A DNA stretch of 64,000 nucleotides from Heloderma charlesbogerti (GCA_026122225.1 JANEZZ010002768.1:1-64000); one strand, 5' to 3'; shown: positions 41,401 through 56,400, counted from the first letter of the stretch. A program made the numbers and translations. Notes: generated by a model not told the origin, from the letters alone.

Positions 41401-44400
41401 TCTGGGCAGTGGAAAATTTTACAATTCAAAATTTCCCACAAAACTCCAATTTAACTAATTTATTTAAAAGATTTATAAGCTGCCTTTTAGGGAAAAAAAC
41501 CTCTCAGGGTGGTGTACAAAGTTTAAGCCACAAAACACAATATAGCAATGATAAAAACAATAAAACAGTTAACATCAAAATTAACAATTAAAACCACATA
41601 ACACCATATATACAACAGTACCCAATACAGCCCTGTCCCAATTATAGGCAAAGATAAAAAATTAAGTCTTTAGGGGCTGTTTGAAGGCCTGTAATGATGG
41701 GGCCTGTCAAACATCAATTGGAACAGAGTTCCACAAGTTGAGAGCCACTACTGAGAAGGCCCTATCCTTTCTGCCTCCCAGCCTAATCGCTACATTTTAT
41801 ACAGCTGCTTAGTTTAAAATTGCAGAAGCAAATAAAACATTAGTTTTAATAATCTTCCAGTTGCATCACAGGCCAAGTTTAGAAGTTACTAATAAGTAAG
41901 GTGTATGTCCAGTGAGAATAAGAGATAATGATGATTAAAAATATTTCTAGTCCACCTTTCAGGCACTTCTAATACTTGAAAGACCACTGCCCCAAAATCC
42001 TTGCTTGGAAACCATTTTTATTAGTAGTGCTGGGTAACTTATCCGCACCTTGCTTCCTGGACCTTTAATTTCCAAATAGCTGCTGCCTGCAGTTCCTCTG
42101 CAAACAATGCACAGCCTCTGTGCTAAATCTGGGCTACTAGCAACACTGACAGGCACTTCCTGTTCTGAACTGCTTCCCTCTCGCATTTTGCAGACAAGCA
42201 TCGCTATTTTCAAACAAGCATCTGACACTTCTGATATGCCATCCGGAGAAGGAGCAGACCTTTGGGAAAATTCCTGTGTGACACGTGACACTACAGCTCA
42301 AGAGACCTCCACAGCAATTAAACCTGTGGCAACAACCTCCAGACCAGAGGTGGGGGACCTCAGGCCCAGGGGTCAAATCCAGACCTCCGGCTTTCACCAG
42401 AGAGCCCCTTCCCTTGGCCCCACCCCCTTTCCCCCAAACACTGATCATTCGGTGGTTTCTCCATTTTGTGTAGTTTCCCCCCATTCTAAAAGGCTGAAAT
42501 GCCTCTCCTAAAGCTCAGTTACTGGCATGAAGCCCTTTAAGCTAATACATGCTGGTATTTGGGGTATTTTAGCCTCCTCCCTTTTGCCTTTGTGCCCCCC
42601 CCCCCCACACACACACACACTCTGCTGGAACACGTCCCCGCAAAGTTTATCCGCAATGCAATTCAGCCCTCGGTCTGAAAGAGGTTCTGCATCCATGTTC
42701 TGGAACGAGGTCTCCCAAAATGAATCACGTGACCGAAAGAAGACCCAGGCATGAGATGCCACAAATTCAATTACAGAGCAGCTCTCCCCATCCTACACAT
42801 CATGAAGTTAGTCTGGGGAAAAGCCCCAGTGCACTTATATGAGCAGCCCCACTGGACCATCGGAACATACGACGCTGCCTTATACTGAGTCAGGCCATGG
42901 GTCCATCTAGCTCAGTACTGTCAAGAGTGACTGGCAGTGACTACTCCAGAGTTTCAGGCAGGATCCCTCCCTAGCACTACCCGGAGACTGAACCTGAGGC
43001 CTTCTGCACACAAAACAGGTGCTCTACCACTGAGCCATGGCCCTTCCCATCAGGTCCAGCACCCTGCTTTCTCCTGGGCCCAGCCAGATATTCCTGCAAC
43101 TGCATTCAAACTCATTCTGTGTGCTTACTGTTTTATTTGTCATGCTCAAGGGGTTCTCATGTTAGTCTCCACAACCACCCTTGGAGGTAGGCAAGTGTGA
43201 CTGGCTCAAGGTAACCCAGTAAGCTTCATGGTCAACGGAGGATTCAAGCTAGCTCTCCGCAGCCCTATCCAACCCCTTCCCCAACCTGGTGTCCTTCCGA
43301 TGTATCAGACTACAACATCCCCAGCCGCTATGGGCACCAGACTGAGGCTGCTGTATCCACTATGCCACACTACCTTTTATCCAGGGCTGCTGACTAGAGT
43401 TTCTAGACCAGGTGCGGGCAGAAGGTAGCCGGGGATCTACTGGTAGAGCTGTGGGTAATTTGCAGCACATAGGCAAAGGTTTCCGACTCCAAACTGTTTC
43501 ACAGTAATAACAAATTAAAGATGCAATCCTATGTGTGCTTAGATACAAAAAAGCCCTACAATTCCCAGCATGCCCCAGCCAGTAGGACTTTTTTGTATCT
43601 AAACATGCATAGGATTGCACCCTAAGCTATTGAAATGAAGAATGTTTGGAGGAACCAGGAGTGGGCAAAAGAACTGCAGTCTCAGTTCTGGCACTGAAAA
43701 CAAATTCCTGGGCTGAGCATGCCGTCAGAGGCACTGCGTTCCTTAATTCAAAGCATATGTCTGGCCCCTAAGCCACTATTTTTCATTTGGGTCTGGTTGG
43801 TGGATCTCACGGATTCCAGCAAAAACAAAGTATATCCTGTAAACCCGAGGTTTGTCCACCCTTGCTCTCAAGTGTGAGCTAGAAAAGCAACATGAGAATA
43901 TGCTTTACAGAGAAAAGAAGTTTATCTATCTATATAAAATAAAAGGGTAAGAGACCAACCTTCTGCAACTCTGGCGAATGTTCTCTATTTCTTTATTATA
44001 ACTTGCATTGTTAATAATTGTTTGAAATGCCTGGATTGGATCGATGAGCTGACCCCACACTTTGGACCCAAGCTTATCTAAGATCACCATAAAGCAGTGA
44101 AGTGCAGGCCAGAAAGGATCGTTTCTTTCATCTGAAAAAAAAAAAAAAAAGATAATCCAAAGCATGTTGGGATGAAAATAGCCTATGCTTAGGAGAAGAT
44201 GGAAGAACATCTACATTTAACTTGTGCAAAAAATGAATAAATAAAAAATCCTTAATCAACAAATCGACACAACACGATAACCCATACTCAAAGATTCAGT
44301 ATGGGTCGAGCATGGGTTGTCACTGAACCGTGGGTTGTCGAACCGAGGGCTGTTGTGTTGTATGAACCCAGCCGTGCTAACAAACCATGGTTTGTTAACC

Positions 44401-47400
44401 ACAAACAAGCCACAGTTCACAACTGAACAACAAACCATGGGTCCTCTTCATGGGTTGTCCATGGTTAACAAACCATGGTTTGTTAGCATGGCTGGGTTCA
44501 GACAACGCAACAACCCATAGTTCAACAACAACCCACAGTTCAACGACAACCCACAGTCAACCCATACTCAACCTTGAGTGTGGGTTATCGTGTTGTGCGA
44601 ACTCTGCCACAAGTTGCAGGAAGTAAAGAACCAGGAATCAACGTGATTAAGGACTGTCTTTCTGTGAAGTCTTTTAAGCCACAGAGACCTGGGCTCAACT
44701 CAGGGGCCACATCCGCCTCCATTCCTGCCATTTCATGGACAGGCAAGGGATGTATTCTTTCACTGGACTGGTTCATACAGGAGCCTCCAGGTGACAGGGG
44801 CAGCTAACAGTCACCCAATGGCATCTGATCTCATGGAGGTGCCTGCGTGAACCAATTCATTCCGAGAAAAAGCGAAGCAAGCAGTGCTAAGCACACTGGC
44901 CACAGTTACAAGTACATATTACTCTTCTCGATTTCAAGAGTCAGGAAGGTGTAACTGTGCGTGGAGTTAAACAGCCTATTTCATAACAATGGGTGGAACA
45001 CTCATCTTGCCTCCCTAGAGTGGGTAGCACAGACTAGAAAGGAGATATTACTACTGTTCCATCTCGCTTCAAGCAGTTCTGCTTCTAGGAGCTGAGGTCT
45101 CTATTTCTGAAAAAGGAAGTGACCACATCCTGCCTTTCATGAGGTAGCTTGTGCTTGAAGGAGGGCATGTGCCCAAGCCGTGTATAGCCCCCAGCTGCAA
45201 TGCATCATGTTTTTTTCCTTTAGTTAACCACTCCTACAGTTCCAGCGACCGGAGCTGCTAGGCAAGCACAATGACGAGAAAACATAACATTATGAAGAGA
45301 TTGCAAGGCAATGTGTTGGCACTGGTTTTCAAGAAAAAAAATAGTAGAAACAACCCTGCTTATAAGCTCATCAGGTATTCCCCTAAGAAAAGATCAGTAA
45401 TGGCTTACAAGCTTCCCTAAAAGACAGGTTGCCCACTACCAACCTTACCCTGCTGCGATGCATACACACGGGAGTGTTGGGTGTGTTCTAGGACATATGG
45501 TTAGTTCACAACACAGAGCAGAGGGACACAACCTGGTACCCTCCAGATGTTTTGGACTACAACTCACATAATCTCTGGCCCACTGGCCATGCTGGTTGAG
45601 ACTTATGGGAATTGTAGTCCAAAACATCCAGAGGGCACCAGATGGCCTACCCCGACACAGAGCAACAATGCAGCACAACCAGCCAGACTGGAACTGCCCG
45701 TAAACCAGCTGTGCCATCTAAAACATTAAACTCACAATCTTTCCTCTAGCATCAAACAGTCCCTACAGCACGATATTGTCAACTATTTATTTGCACAAAT
45801 CTAGCAATAATATCTAGGTAACAAGACCTTTTCTGCTGTGGTGTGCCAGCTGTGAATGTTCTTCCCAGCAACCGATTCCTATGTTACTGGCCTTTAGGAG
45901 CCAACTAAACCTAATCTTGTTCTCCCAAGCTTTTAATGGTTAATGGCTTACTGTGCTGAACCTCTGCTTTTATTGTTTTTCCATTGCTCTTATTGCAGTC
46001 CTCTGCTTTTATGGTGATTTTTGTTGTTGTTGTTATAGTGTTTTAGCTTACTGTAATCTTAATGGGCTGGAGCCAGACTTAGTCATGCTTCGAGTAGACT
46101 CAGTGAAATCAATGGGACAAGTCAGTTGTGGCCAACTTAAGTTCCACTGATTTCAATGGGTTTGTTCTAAGCACAATTAAATCTGAATCCAACCCAATAT
46201 TTTTAACTTCACTTCTTGTTGTTTTTATTTTTTGATAGCTGTCTTGGAATCCTTCAGGTGGAAAGGGGGAATAAAAACGTTTAAAATAAATTAATATTCA
46301 TATTGTGTCCAACAATGACAGCCTCACTCTGGAAACTCTGGAGAAGGGAACTTGGATTTAATGGATTTTAGAGGTAAAAACTGTCAAAACACATCCAGCT
46401 TTTTACTTTATACATCTGACTTTCTACAGGTCATTTCCAAAGTTGTCAAAGCACTAAAGCATAAGCGTCGGTTAATGCTGGCACTGTGACAGCACTGGAT
46501 ACTGTCCAATAAACAGTTCCATTACTCGTGTTAAATTTGTGCCGAACAGCGACTGTATTTGATGCATTTCCACCCTAGAATATGGCACAACATATCCTAC
46601 AACAAACCAGGCGTTCTGTAGCAGCCAAGTCAATGCAGCAAGTGCTTTCCTGACGGAAGAAAGCTTGAAAGCTACTAGGCTGAGATAAGCATTTCTGAGT
46701 CATATTTTAACATTTGTCTTAAAGAGTCAACCCTGGACATTGTGGTCTTTGTCTTGGCCTTGTTTGATGGCTTATCAGTGTATTTTCATATGGAACACCT
46801 CCTCCCAAAGAACTGGCGAGCTGACAGATACTGGGAAGGATTCCACTATTATTTCTGGATTGGATTTGGAGAGGGTTCATTTTTATTTAATGGTTACGGG
46901 GCTCCCAAGTGGTGAATGTAATGTTAAAAAGTACACTGATCTGCAAATAACAAGCAAAGCAGAACAGGGGCCTGCAAAACAAACAGCTTTCGTTATTACT
47001 TTGCTAATAGAATATCTTAAGCAGAAGAAAATATACATGAGGCAGTGTCAGCCTGGAGAGCTTTTAATGTTGCTAAACTGGATGTTCTTCTCCTGGGGCA
47101 GCCAAAATGGAGGTACTGTAGAAAAGTTAAGGTGAACTACAGACATTAGTTTATGGAATTTCAATATGAAGTTATGTCCAATTATTCCTCTGTTCCTCAT
47201 AAGAAGAATACCACATTAAATTCTTAAAAAAAAAACCCGACCAATAATCTCAGAACAAATAAGTTAAGGAAGAAACTTCCAATGCTGTTTTGGAACTGTT
47301 TCTTAAACCTTTGGAAACTATCTGCTAACCTCCATACCTATACTTCTGCCTACACTTCACCTTCACCAGCCTCTTTAAATCTCACCCCACCACCACCACC

Positions 47401-50400
47401 TCTTTTCCCCTTCCTTTCTATCTGACCTCTCTCTTGCTCTCAGATGGATGTACATCACACACTGCTACCCAGGTGATCGTGATGACTATGCAATTTATAC
47501 TTATCAACTATATGATGCAAAGATGGTTAGATGGGGGTGTGGTGGGATATGAGCACATATATTATTACTGACTTTTTTTCCTGTTGATTCTCCCCCTCCC
47601 ATATTAGCCTTTTAAAAACATAATACAAGCCATTAACAGAACACGCTTTGCCAAGAACTTTTGCCTTCACATTACACTACCCGTTATTAAATAATGTATT
47701 CAGCATACACATTTTGTTAAAGAAATGATCTCACCCCCAGAAAGTGGATGCTCAGTCTATTTTTAATTTGCTTTATCATTGCTTTCAATGATTATTAATT
47801 AGTTACCATCTGCTTGTTTCTTCATGGTGTTCATTATGGATTGCATGAAGTCATTCTGTTTGTCTGGGCCAAGCAACAACGAATCCATAGCTTGTTCCTC
47901 CAACACTGTTAACAACATACAGATGCCTACAACAAAAGCAATCAGACTTTAGAAGTTGTAATTAGCCTTTGGCATCACCCCATTGGCCTCATCCACAACC
48001 AAAACAAAGCTTTAGTATGTAACTGCACTTGCTTACATTCCTCTCAAAGTTTAGATTGTAAATTCCTTGGGGCAGGGGCCTGTCTTTTGGGGCTTACGTT
48101 ATTCAGAGAAGTTCCATAGACACTGATGGCACTGTTTAATTAAAAATAATGAGATACACAACAATTAAAAACTACAAAATGAACCTGTGATAAATGTAAA
48201 GATAAGTAATACTCTGCTTTCCGCAAAGCTGCTCCTCAGGAAATCAGACTAACCTGAGACCTTTAGCAGGAAAAGAAGACCAATGCCACCTTAAAAGACC
48301 AGCAGATTTACCGTGGCACAGGTTTTTGTGAAGTATAAAACCCATTTCTCCACGAAGTGGGTTCTAGTTCATAAAAACCTTGTGCCACAATGGATCAGTT
48401 AGTTTTACAACTACTCCTTACAGTTGCTGTAAAAGACCTACATGTCCGCCCCTCTGGAATCTCAATAAGCTTGTGCATTTTGTTATACCAATTGGGAGTG
48501 AACCAGTGTTTTATAGTGGCTAAAATGTCCAGACTAGGATTGGGGGACTGGGAGCAAAGTTTCAGGTTCAAATCCCCACTCAGCCATAAAATTCACTAGA
48601 TGTCCTTGGGCCCATAACCATCTCTCAAGCCAAACCTACCTCACAGGGTTGTTGTGAGAATTAAACTGGGCCCAGGGATAGATACCATGTTAAGTCACCC
48701 TGAGCTCCTTGGAGGAAGGATGATGCAAAAATGTAATAGGTAAATCTTTTGAGCTAATAGCTGTAAATTAGAAGCTTTAAAGTCAGTCTCTTGTTCAAGA
48801 AGTTGCACAAGAAATTGTGCACGTCAAAAGAGGAAAAACAGAATGTGTGTTTGAATGGCTTACTTGAATGCTCAAGGCCTGCCTCGAAGCCACCAAAACA
48901 ATGATCTAAGAGGTTTTAAACATCACTACTAAGACAGACTTCCTGCTGCTTTATTTTCTGGTGTGCTCCCAATTTATCATCTCTGTGTTTCCGTAAAACA
49001 CAAGTACAGAACTGAGTTCTGTTCAAAGGACTTCACTTACATTATCTCAGTAAACCTTAGAACAGCCTTTGCCCAACTTGGTGGCCTCTAGACCAATGGG
49101 GGCTGATGGGAGTTGTAGTCCAACACAACTGGAGGACATCAGGCTGGGGAAGGCTACCTTAGAACAGCCCTGAAGAGCAGAGGTGGGCAACGTGTGGCCT
49201 GAAGGTCCCCCCTCTGGCCTTTTTGGAGTCCCCCACACCCTGGTGGCTGGGGAAAAAAGTCCCCTTTAAAAGGAAAACGGGTAGTTTAACACCAGATTTT
49301 GGGGATGGCTTAAAAATAGCCCCTTTTGTGGGGGGGGGGGCAGCAGAGCAAGTGGACGGGAGGCGCGCAGCCTCTGTTGGGGATCCAGGCCTGCTGTAGA
49401 GTAAGCTAGCGTTATTTCCACACTGCAGATTGGAGCAGGGGGTCCCGAGGCTGAGGTAACCAGCTTGCAATGGCCGAGTAAGTTGTGGTTTGTAGCTGAG
49501 TCTCTTAAGCATCGCACTAGCAAGGCAGCAGACTTGAAGGCAGTGCTCGGAACTAAGCTACACAATAATGCCTTCTTTCCTCTTTTCTTTTTTTAAAGTT
49601 CCACACTTCTCATGCTTCAAGCTTACACTCCTTTCCTGTGTTCACTAGCCAAATAAGACAAACCTTTTCACAAGCACAATAAAGCATTTTTAAAAATTTA
49701 ATCTGGCTTTCCATGGATGGGTTGAGGCACGTAAACTGCTTAACATATATGAAACAAGAACACAGTTAAATTCAACTAGAACAACATTGCATTTTAATTG
49801 TTCTAATAGGTATTTTACAGGTTTACCAAATTTTGATTTTTAACACTGTTACCCACCCAAAGCACTAGGTGATTATCTCACCCCTTCCTCCAATAAGCTC
49901 AGACCAGAGCCCATGCTTCCCCTCTATCCCCAATTCCATCCTCACAACTATCCTGTGAGGTAGGTTAGGCTGAGACTGGCTCAAGGTCACCTCATGAACT
50001 ATTCCAAACCATGCAAGTGTAGAGATCTTAAGCTGTAATTTACCCAGCCCGTAGTCTTACACTCTAACCATTACACCAGGGGTCCCCAGCCTTTTTGGGA
50101 CATTGAGCACATTTGGAATTTTCAGAGAATATCACAGGTGCTCTCACAAAATGGCTGCCGAAGGGTGGGAATTGCGCATTCATAAAACGGTTGCCACAAT
50201 GGACAATACGCAGTCAAAAAGCACTCATTTCCCAGAAGGCAACTTACCCAAGAACCTAAACGTAAAGTAACTTGCCCAAGAACCTAAATCCAAGGCAGAG
50301 GTGGGGTCTGAGCTCCAAAACACAAAACCGCTCTTTGGAACCCAAATAAAAATGGCGCTGGAAGGCAGAACTTCACTTTGTAGCATGCCAGCCTCCTAAT

Positions 50401-53400
50401 TAATTTTTTTAATCATAATAAAATATAAATCAGGAGGTGCAGAGAGCCTGGTGGGAACAAGAGATGTGTCTGTGGAAACACTAAAGACCACAGACACCCT
50501 GTTTGAGACCACAGCACTACACCACGCTAATCTGCTCCTTGGAATGGGACACGCCTAAAGTCCTTATACTTGAACCATTTTGACTTGTCTCTACTCACCT
50601 AGCCAGTAGTTTTTGTAGTTGGTGGTATCATACAGGTGGGAAGGCAACAGGATGAGTTTCCCCTTCTCAAACACTGATGAGTTATAGATATCGGGATTTT
50701 CAAAGAGGCCCAGCTCGATGACTTTGAACAAGCAAGTCAACACTTCTTGGATGTTGTAGTAGTCATCCCTGTCCACCTTCCCCAAGTTCCTGGCTGTCAG
50801 AATGGCCCACCGCCGGATCTATGGGTTTCAAGGTACACCAGGAATTACTACAGAAATAAATCACGAAGTTCATTGGCCGTGTTCACAAAGAACAGTAAAG
50901 CCAGCAGCAACAATCCAGCATCCCAAACTCAGATGTCATGGTAAGCTTTCTATTTCTGGTTGGTTGGCCACATGAGCTAGTGGGAGGAGCCAAGCGGGGA
51001 GGGAACAGGCCGCATGCACCAGCACACAGCTTGTTTGCAGTAAGCCAGGATTCGCCCGACATCCTGCCAGGGTGGCATCATTGTCACTGCTAAGACAATA
51101 ATGCCAATTGTAACTGGGACAGAAGGCCAGCTGTTGTGAATTACCACTGTTAGTAAGTGTAAACTAAAGGTTCACATATTCCAAACCACACAAATGTAGA
51201 GATCTTCGGCTGTAATAGGGGAGATGAGAGGGGACAGTGTGCCATATGCCCTGGTTCAGAGGTACTCTCAAGATAGGTTACCAGTATGCAGGCTTCGCTG
51301 GGCTACCTGATTAACCACACATATGGAAAGCCCTCTTTAAATCAGATACCTTCTTACAGCAAGCTTAATACTTCACTCTCAGTATGGGTGATTCACAATT
51401 CCAGTTCTTAAGAAACTCTCTCTCAGGCAAGATTTGTCTTTTTACTACAAAACTATCAGCATAACAGTACTAAATACAGGAGATTATGCATGCATAAATT
51501 CAAACACATGAAAACATCCAACATCATTCTAAACAAGTCTTCTAAGCAGAATCAAGTACATTTGCAGGTTCTCAATAATAATTAATATCAAACTTACCCA
51601 GTTGATTCTACGGGCAACACGGCGGGGAAGCTGATCCTAAGAGGATAGCTCCCACTGCTGCGTGTTCTGAGTCTCATTTATATACTTTTTGGATCCTATA
51701 AAATATGTTCAAACTATTTTTACTACTATTTATGTTATTTATCTAAGAATACCAAAGATAGCATTCCTAACCCTTAAATCTTCTTACGTCTAAATAAGAT
51801 TATCGAACTATTCAGCTTCTTATCAAGATTAATGACCATAACATACTTATACAAACATTTGACGTGTTACAGGTATGTTTGTGACACAAAGTATTTCCTT
51901 AATATCATCTTGTCTTGTGAGCTTGCTTTTTTTGATTACTTATCTTGTAGTATTTACGATCTGGAATAAAGTTACTTGTTACTTATCTGATGGCCCATCT
52001 GGCTTCATTATGTAGCTAACTGTTTTATGGTACCTTCGTTAACGATTTTAAATTAATTAATATATTAGTATAAATTTAACATCGGCAACTCCTCATATGG
52101 ATCCTTTTCTCATCAGTAAAGGGTGCTAATGATCAATCTCTAATGATCTGGCACTACTGTCTCTCATCAGGCAAACTTCAGAGATGCTTATTTGAAGGCA
52201 GCATCTTCGTGACAACTTCCTCTCTTCTGATTCATCCCAAACAGTGAGCGAGAAGGGGGCACCTCTTTCCTCATATAGTGTGCTTAGTGTATTACTCCTC
52301 AGCAGCTTAGTGTTTTACTCCTCAGCAGCTGTTTGCTACAGTACATCACCAAAGATGTGTCTAGTGTGAGCCAGGATGGTGTAAGTGCAGCTTTCCCCAA
52401 CATGGTGCTCTCCAGAAGGTTTAGACTACAACTCCCATCAGCCCCCAGTGCCAATGGTCAGGGAGAACAGAAGTTATAGTCAAACACAAAGGGAATTGTG
52501 TTAGGGAAGGGTGGTGTAGCAATTACAGCACTGTCCTAGGATTGAAGGAACTCTCAAATCCTTATTCAGCAATAAAGCTCATTGCGATGATCCTGGGCCA
52601 GTCACTACCCCACAGGGTTGTTGTGAAGAAAAGGGTGTGTGTGGAAGAACCACATACACTATCTTGAGCTCTTTGGGGGAAAGGCAAGATTAAAAAATAT
52701 GAATGTTTGAGGGGGCAGGCCACTAAAATAGACCATAGCAACATGGAAGAGCTTGGATCAGACGTTACTTTAATGTCACACGAAGGAGGGCAGGAGAACC
52801 CAAGATTCTTAACCAGGTGGAAATTTCCAATATTGATCCCTTTACCTAAAAAAGAAGAAGCTTCCTACAGAAGTATGGAGAGCAGCACCGGCATTTCTGA
52901 GTTCAGTCCTACATTTAAGCCAGGGAAAACAAAACAAAAGGAAGCTTCAAGGCAGCTCACCACTTCGTTGGGGTGTACCATGAGCAGATAGATCCCTGGA
53001 TGCTTGCCAGTCACCTGATAGGAGTAGTTGATTTGCTCCATTTTACAAAGAGCCTCAACACAGAGCTCGCCTGCAATTCAAAGAGAGAACACGAAGGTCA
53101 AGCTGTTGGAACAGCCGTTATACAGAGGAAGACATACCTGTGGAAGTATCATTATCTAAGAATCATACAACAGGGATTCTGTGGAATCACTTAGTTCAGA
53201 GCATCTCCATGGCAGGTTATATCCTATAACATCGCAGGGGGAGATTTGTGGCCCTCCAGAGGTTTTGGCTTACAACTCCCAGCATCCCTCACCATTGGCT
53301 ATGCAGGCTAAGATGGGTGGGAGTAGTAGGCCAAACCATCTGGAGACGCAAAAGTTGCCCGCTCCTGCTGTAAAGTGTCTCTGGAGAGGCGCCTACCCAA

Positions 53401-56400
53401 CATTTTTGTAAGAATCCCCTGAAGAGGGCATTCTGCTACTTTCTCTTGGCACTTTATCCCATCATGCAACTTCTATTATCGTCCAACTGGTCCAAGCCAC
53501 AGCTTGTCCTTTCAAGAGAGTTGGTGAAATACTGATGCCTTCAACAAACGCATTCTTTAGGACTTGTAATTAAACTCTGGCTGAACCTCATCCACAGCTA
53601 AAACAAAGCCTAAATATCAGCGGAGGCTGGTGGCTCTGATGTCAGAAGGGCGGTGAATCCGCTCCGGGTTTCAGTCAGAACTCTAAAGAAGCTGTCACCT
53701 TGGATAGCTCCTTTAGAGTTCTGACTGAAACCCAGAGCGGATTCACCGCCCCACTGATATCGGAGCCACCAGTCTCCCCTGCTAAGTACGTAACTGGACT
53801 CGGTATATTTCTACACCAGGGATGGGGAGCCTCTGGACTGCAGGCAACTTTTTTTTTTTTTTTTTTTAACCTTAGGCAACTTTCCCTCTCTTTTTTCTTT
53901 TCAGTTTTTGTTACCTGCAGCTACCCTGCGTCCTATTGCTTTCCACTGCAGAATACTCTGGGCCCACACGACATTCTGGGGAAGGGAAAGGAGGAGGATG
54001 GGCAGATGGAGGCCAGAACTCTGCTGCTTTCAGCCACCCAAGGTAAAACAGATTTTTAAGTATCTTATTTTAATCCAGAGGGCATGGACATCCTGTTCCC
54101 CAAGTAAGCCCTGGGATCCTACACCAGCGTAGGAAAAGCTATCATCCCTGAACATGGGAGGCAAGCAGGGCAGTCCTCACAGATGCCCTTGCCCACCTCC
54201 TCTCTGACTTAAAGGAAACGGGGAAACGCATCCCATCCACACATGCACAATCCCCAGCACTGCCACAACAGCAAGCGGCACAGAGAGCGGGTTGTGGGAA
54301 GCGGGGGGGCGGGGGGTGTAAAGAGAGATGCTGGATGCATCTGGTAGGCAGACAGTGCTGGAAGTGGGTCTCTGTCTTCGCGACCACCCAGGCAGGGGAG
54401 GGGTGCTGCCCTATCTGCACGCAGTGATGAACTGACCCTGGACCGAGACAAGATGGCACCGGATACTCACTGAGATGCTCATGAAGCAGCAGGTATGGGT
54501 ACTTTAATATTTCCAGCAAAGGCATTCTGAGGTGTTTCTCAAAGTCGGGGCCTGCGTAACAGGACAATGGTGTTTCCCTGTCTTCTTCCACAAGGTACAG
54601 GTCATCATCTTTTCCACCCTCCTTCATGAATTTCTCAAATTGGGTAATAAGGCGGGTGGTTTCCAACTCCCACAGGACCTGCAATTAAAAATCATCACCA
54701 TCATCACCGAACAATTGTAGAATACAGATTTCTGCATCAAGGTGAGACATCTGCTGAGAAAGCCTGCAGACTCTAATGCTCCAGAGAGCAAACTGGAATA
54801 ACCAGAGAGGACCTGAGGCAGGTTAAAGGAAGCTGAAGGTTTTATTTTGAATTCACAGCACATAGTAGTGGATGTCTTAAAGCTTATGGGATATGGAGGC
54901 ATAACACACAAGGAAACATATTGGATATCAAAGTCAGACAAAAGCACACTATGCATAAATGAAATTTAGAGGAGGAAATATAAGGAACAGTGGGCTTGAT
55001 CCAGATTTAGGTGCGTGCAACTGGGCTGTAGGAAGTAGATTTCCCCTCCTCCCTATGGCAGCTCCTCCAGCCCCCTGAGAGAGGGTCAGCAGTCCTGCTT
55101 AATGGGGTAGGCTGTGCTGTCCTTGGGGGGAAGAGGGGGAATCCCTTCTGTGAGCTCTGCTCAGGGAAGGTGCCTCTGCCCAATGTTCGGGGATTCCCTC
55201 CTCCCCCAACACAAATCAACCCATTCAGCAGGGTCTCCTGACTGCGTAGCATTTTCAGGGGGTATCACAGCCATTTTGTGATACAATCACACTCTTCACT
55301 CATACTTGAACTCTCATTATGCCAGCTTTAAGGAAAGTAACAGCCCAATTCCCAGGTGGCCATGGCAAGTTAGAACAAACCATCTGTAAGTCAGTCTAAA
55401 TGGGGTCAGGAAGAAGTCAAAGTAATACTGAAAAGGTGGTTAAGTATGAAGTCAAAAAGGAAGGAAGGTAAGATAGCTAAGACCTTGCACACAAAAGAAG
55501 ATAAACATTGTAGTAGCTATGTTGGTCCATAAGAGGAAAAAATTCAGAATGAGCAGAAATGTAGTAACTTTTGTAAAGCCCACCCAAAATCTCACAAAGT
55601 ATGAGCAGGCTTCACATTCCCCAGTGGCTCTCCGGGATTTCAGGCAGTGCTTTTTCAGGAAGGTTTCAGATTTCAGGCAGAGTCATATGATATGACTGTG
55701 CTGGTCGTTTCTTAAACTGGAGATGCCAGAGACCTTCTAGGCCTCTCTACCACCCCCTTCAAGCCGTGAGAAGTTTTCAACAGGTATGGAATTGAAGGCA
55801 GGTAGAAGCGTATAGCGGCATCCAGGTGGGATCCAGTTTTCATCAAGAACTAGCCATCCTGCAGCTCAGAGAGAGACTTAGGCCAATACAAACATAAATC
55901 TGTCCATGGTTTGCTTTTCCTAACTGTGGTTAACTGTTGTACCTTAATCCCAGGGGCAGAAAGGGAGGTTAAAAAAAATCTATTATGCTATTATAAGAGA
56001 CTGTAAAATCATGGTTAAGGCAGTTTCCCTGTCTCTCTGCTAGCAGGCCTTGGTAGTATGTGACCTTCTGGTGGCAAGCTAAACTATGATTTCAGTAAAG
56101 AGCTGGGATTGTAGCTTAGAGTTAAGGCAATAAAGCCACAGTCAGTGAAAAACCATCCTTAAGCACGATATCTGCACTGGGACAAATCCATCCAAATGTT
56201 CTTTGGAGGCAGAGAGATTTGGTCTATTTTCTTTTTTAGCACAGGCTGGGGAACGTGAGTGTCACATAAAAGGAACATTTTATTTCCCATAATTTGTGAA
56301 GATCAGCAGGCCTAGGAGCTATCCAGAGAAACAACAACAACAAGTACAGGTTTCAGGATTGCAAAAGGGCCCCTCAAGGAGAGTGAGCATACAAAACCAA

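Noticed and set aside
49159..49565. Reverse frames of 99-117 codons
   Set aside because: They lie over a hAT-like repeat and a G run, without homology or splice signals.
54142..54470. Extension of exon 2 past LLLHEHL
   Set aside because: A GTGAGT donor and the phase match to exon 3 end the exon at 54471; the rest is intron read-through.
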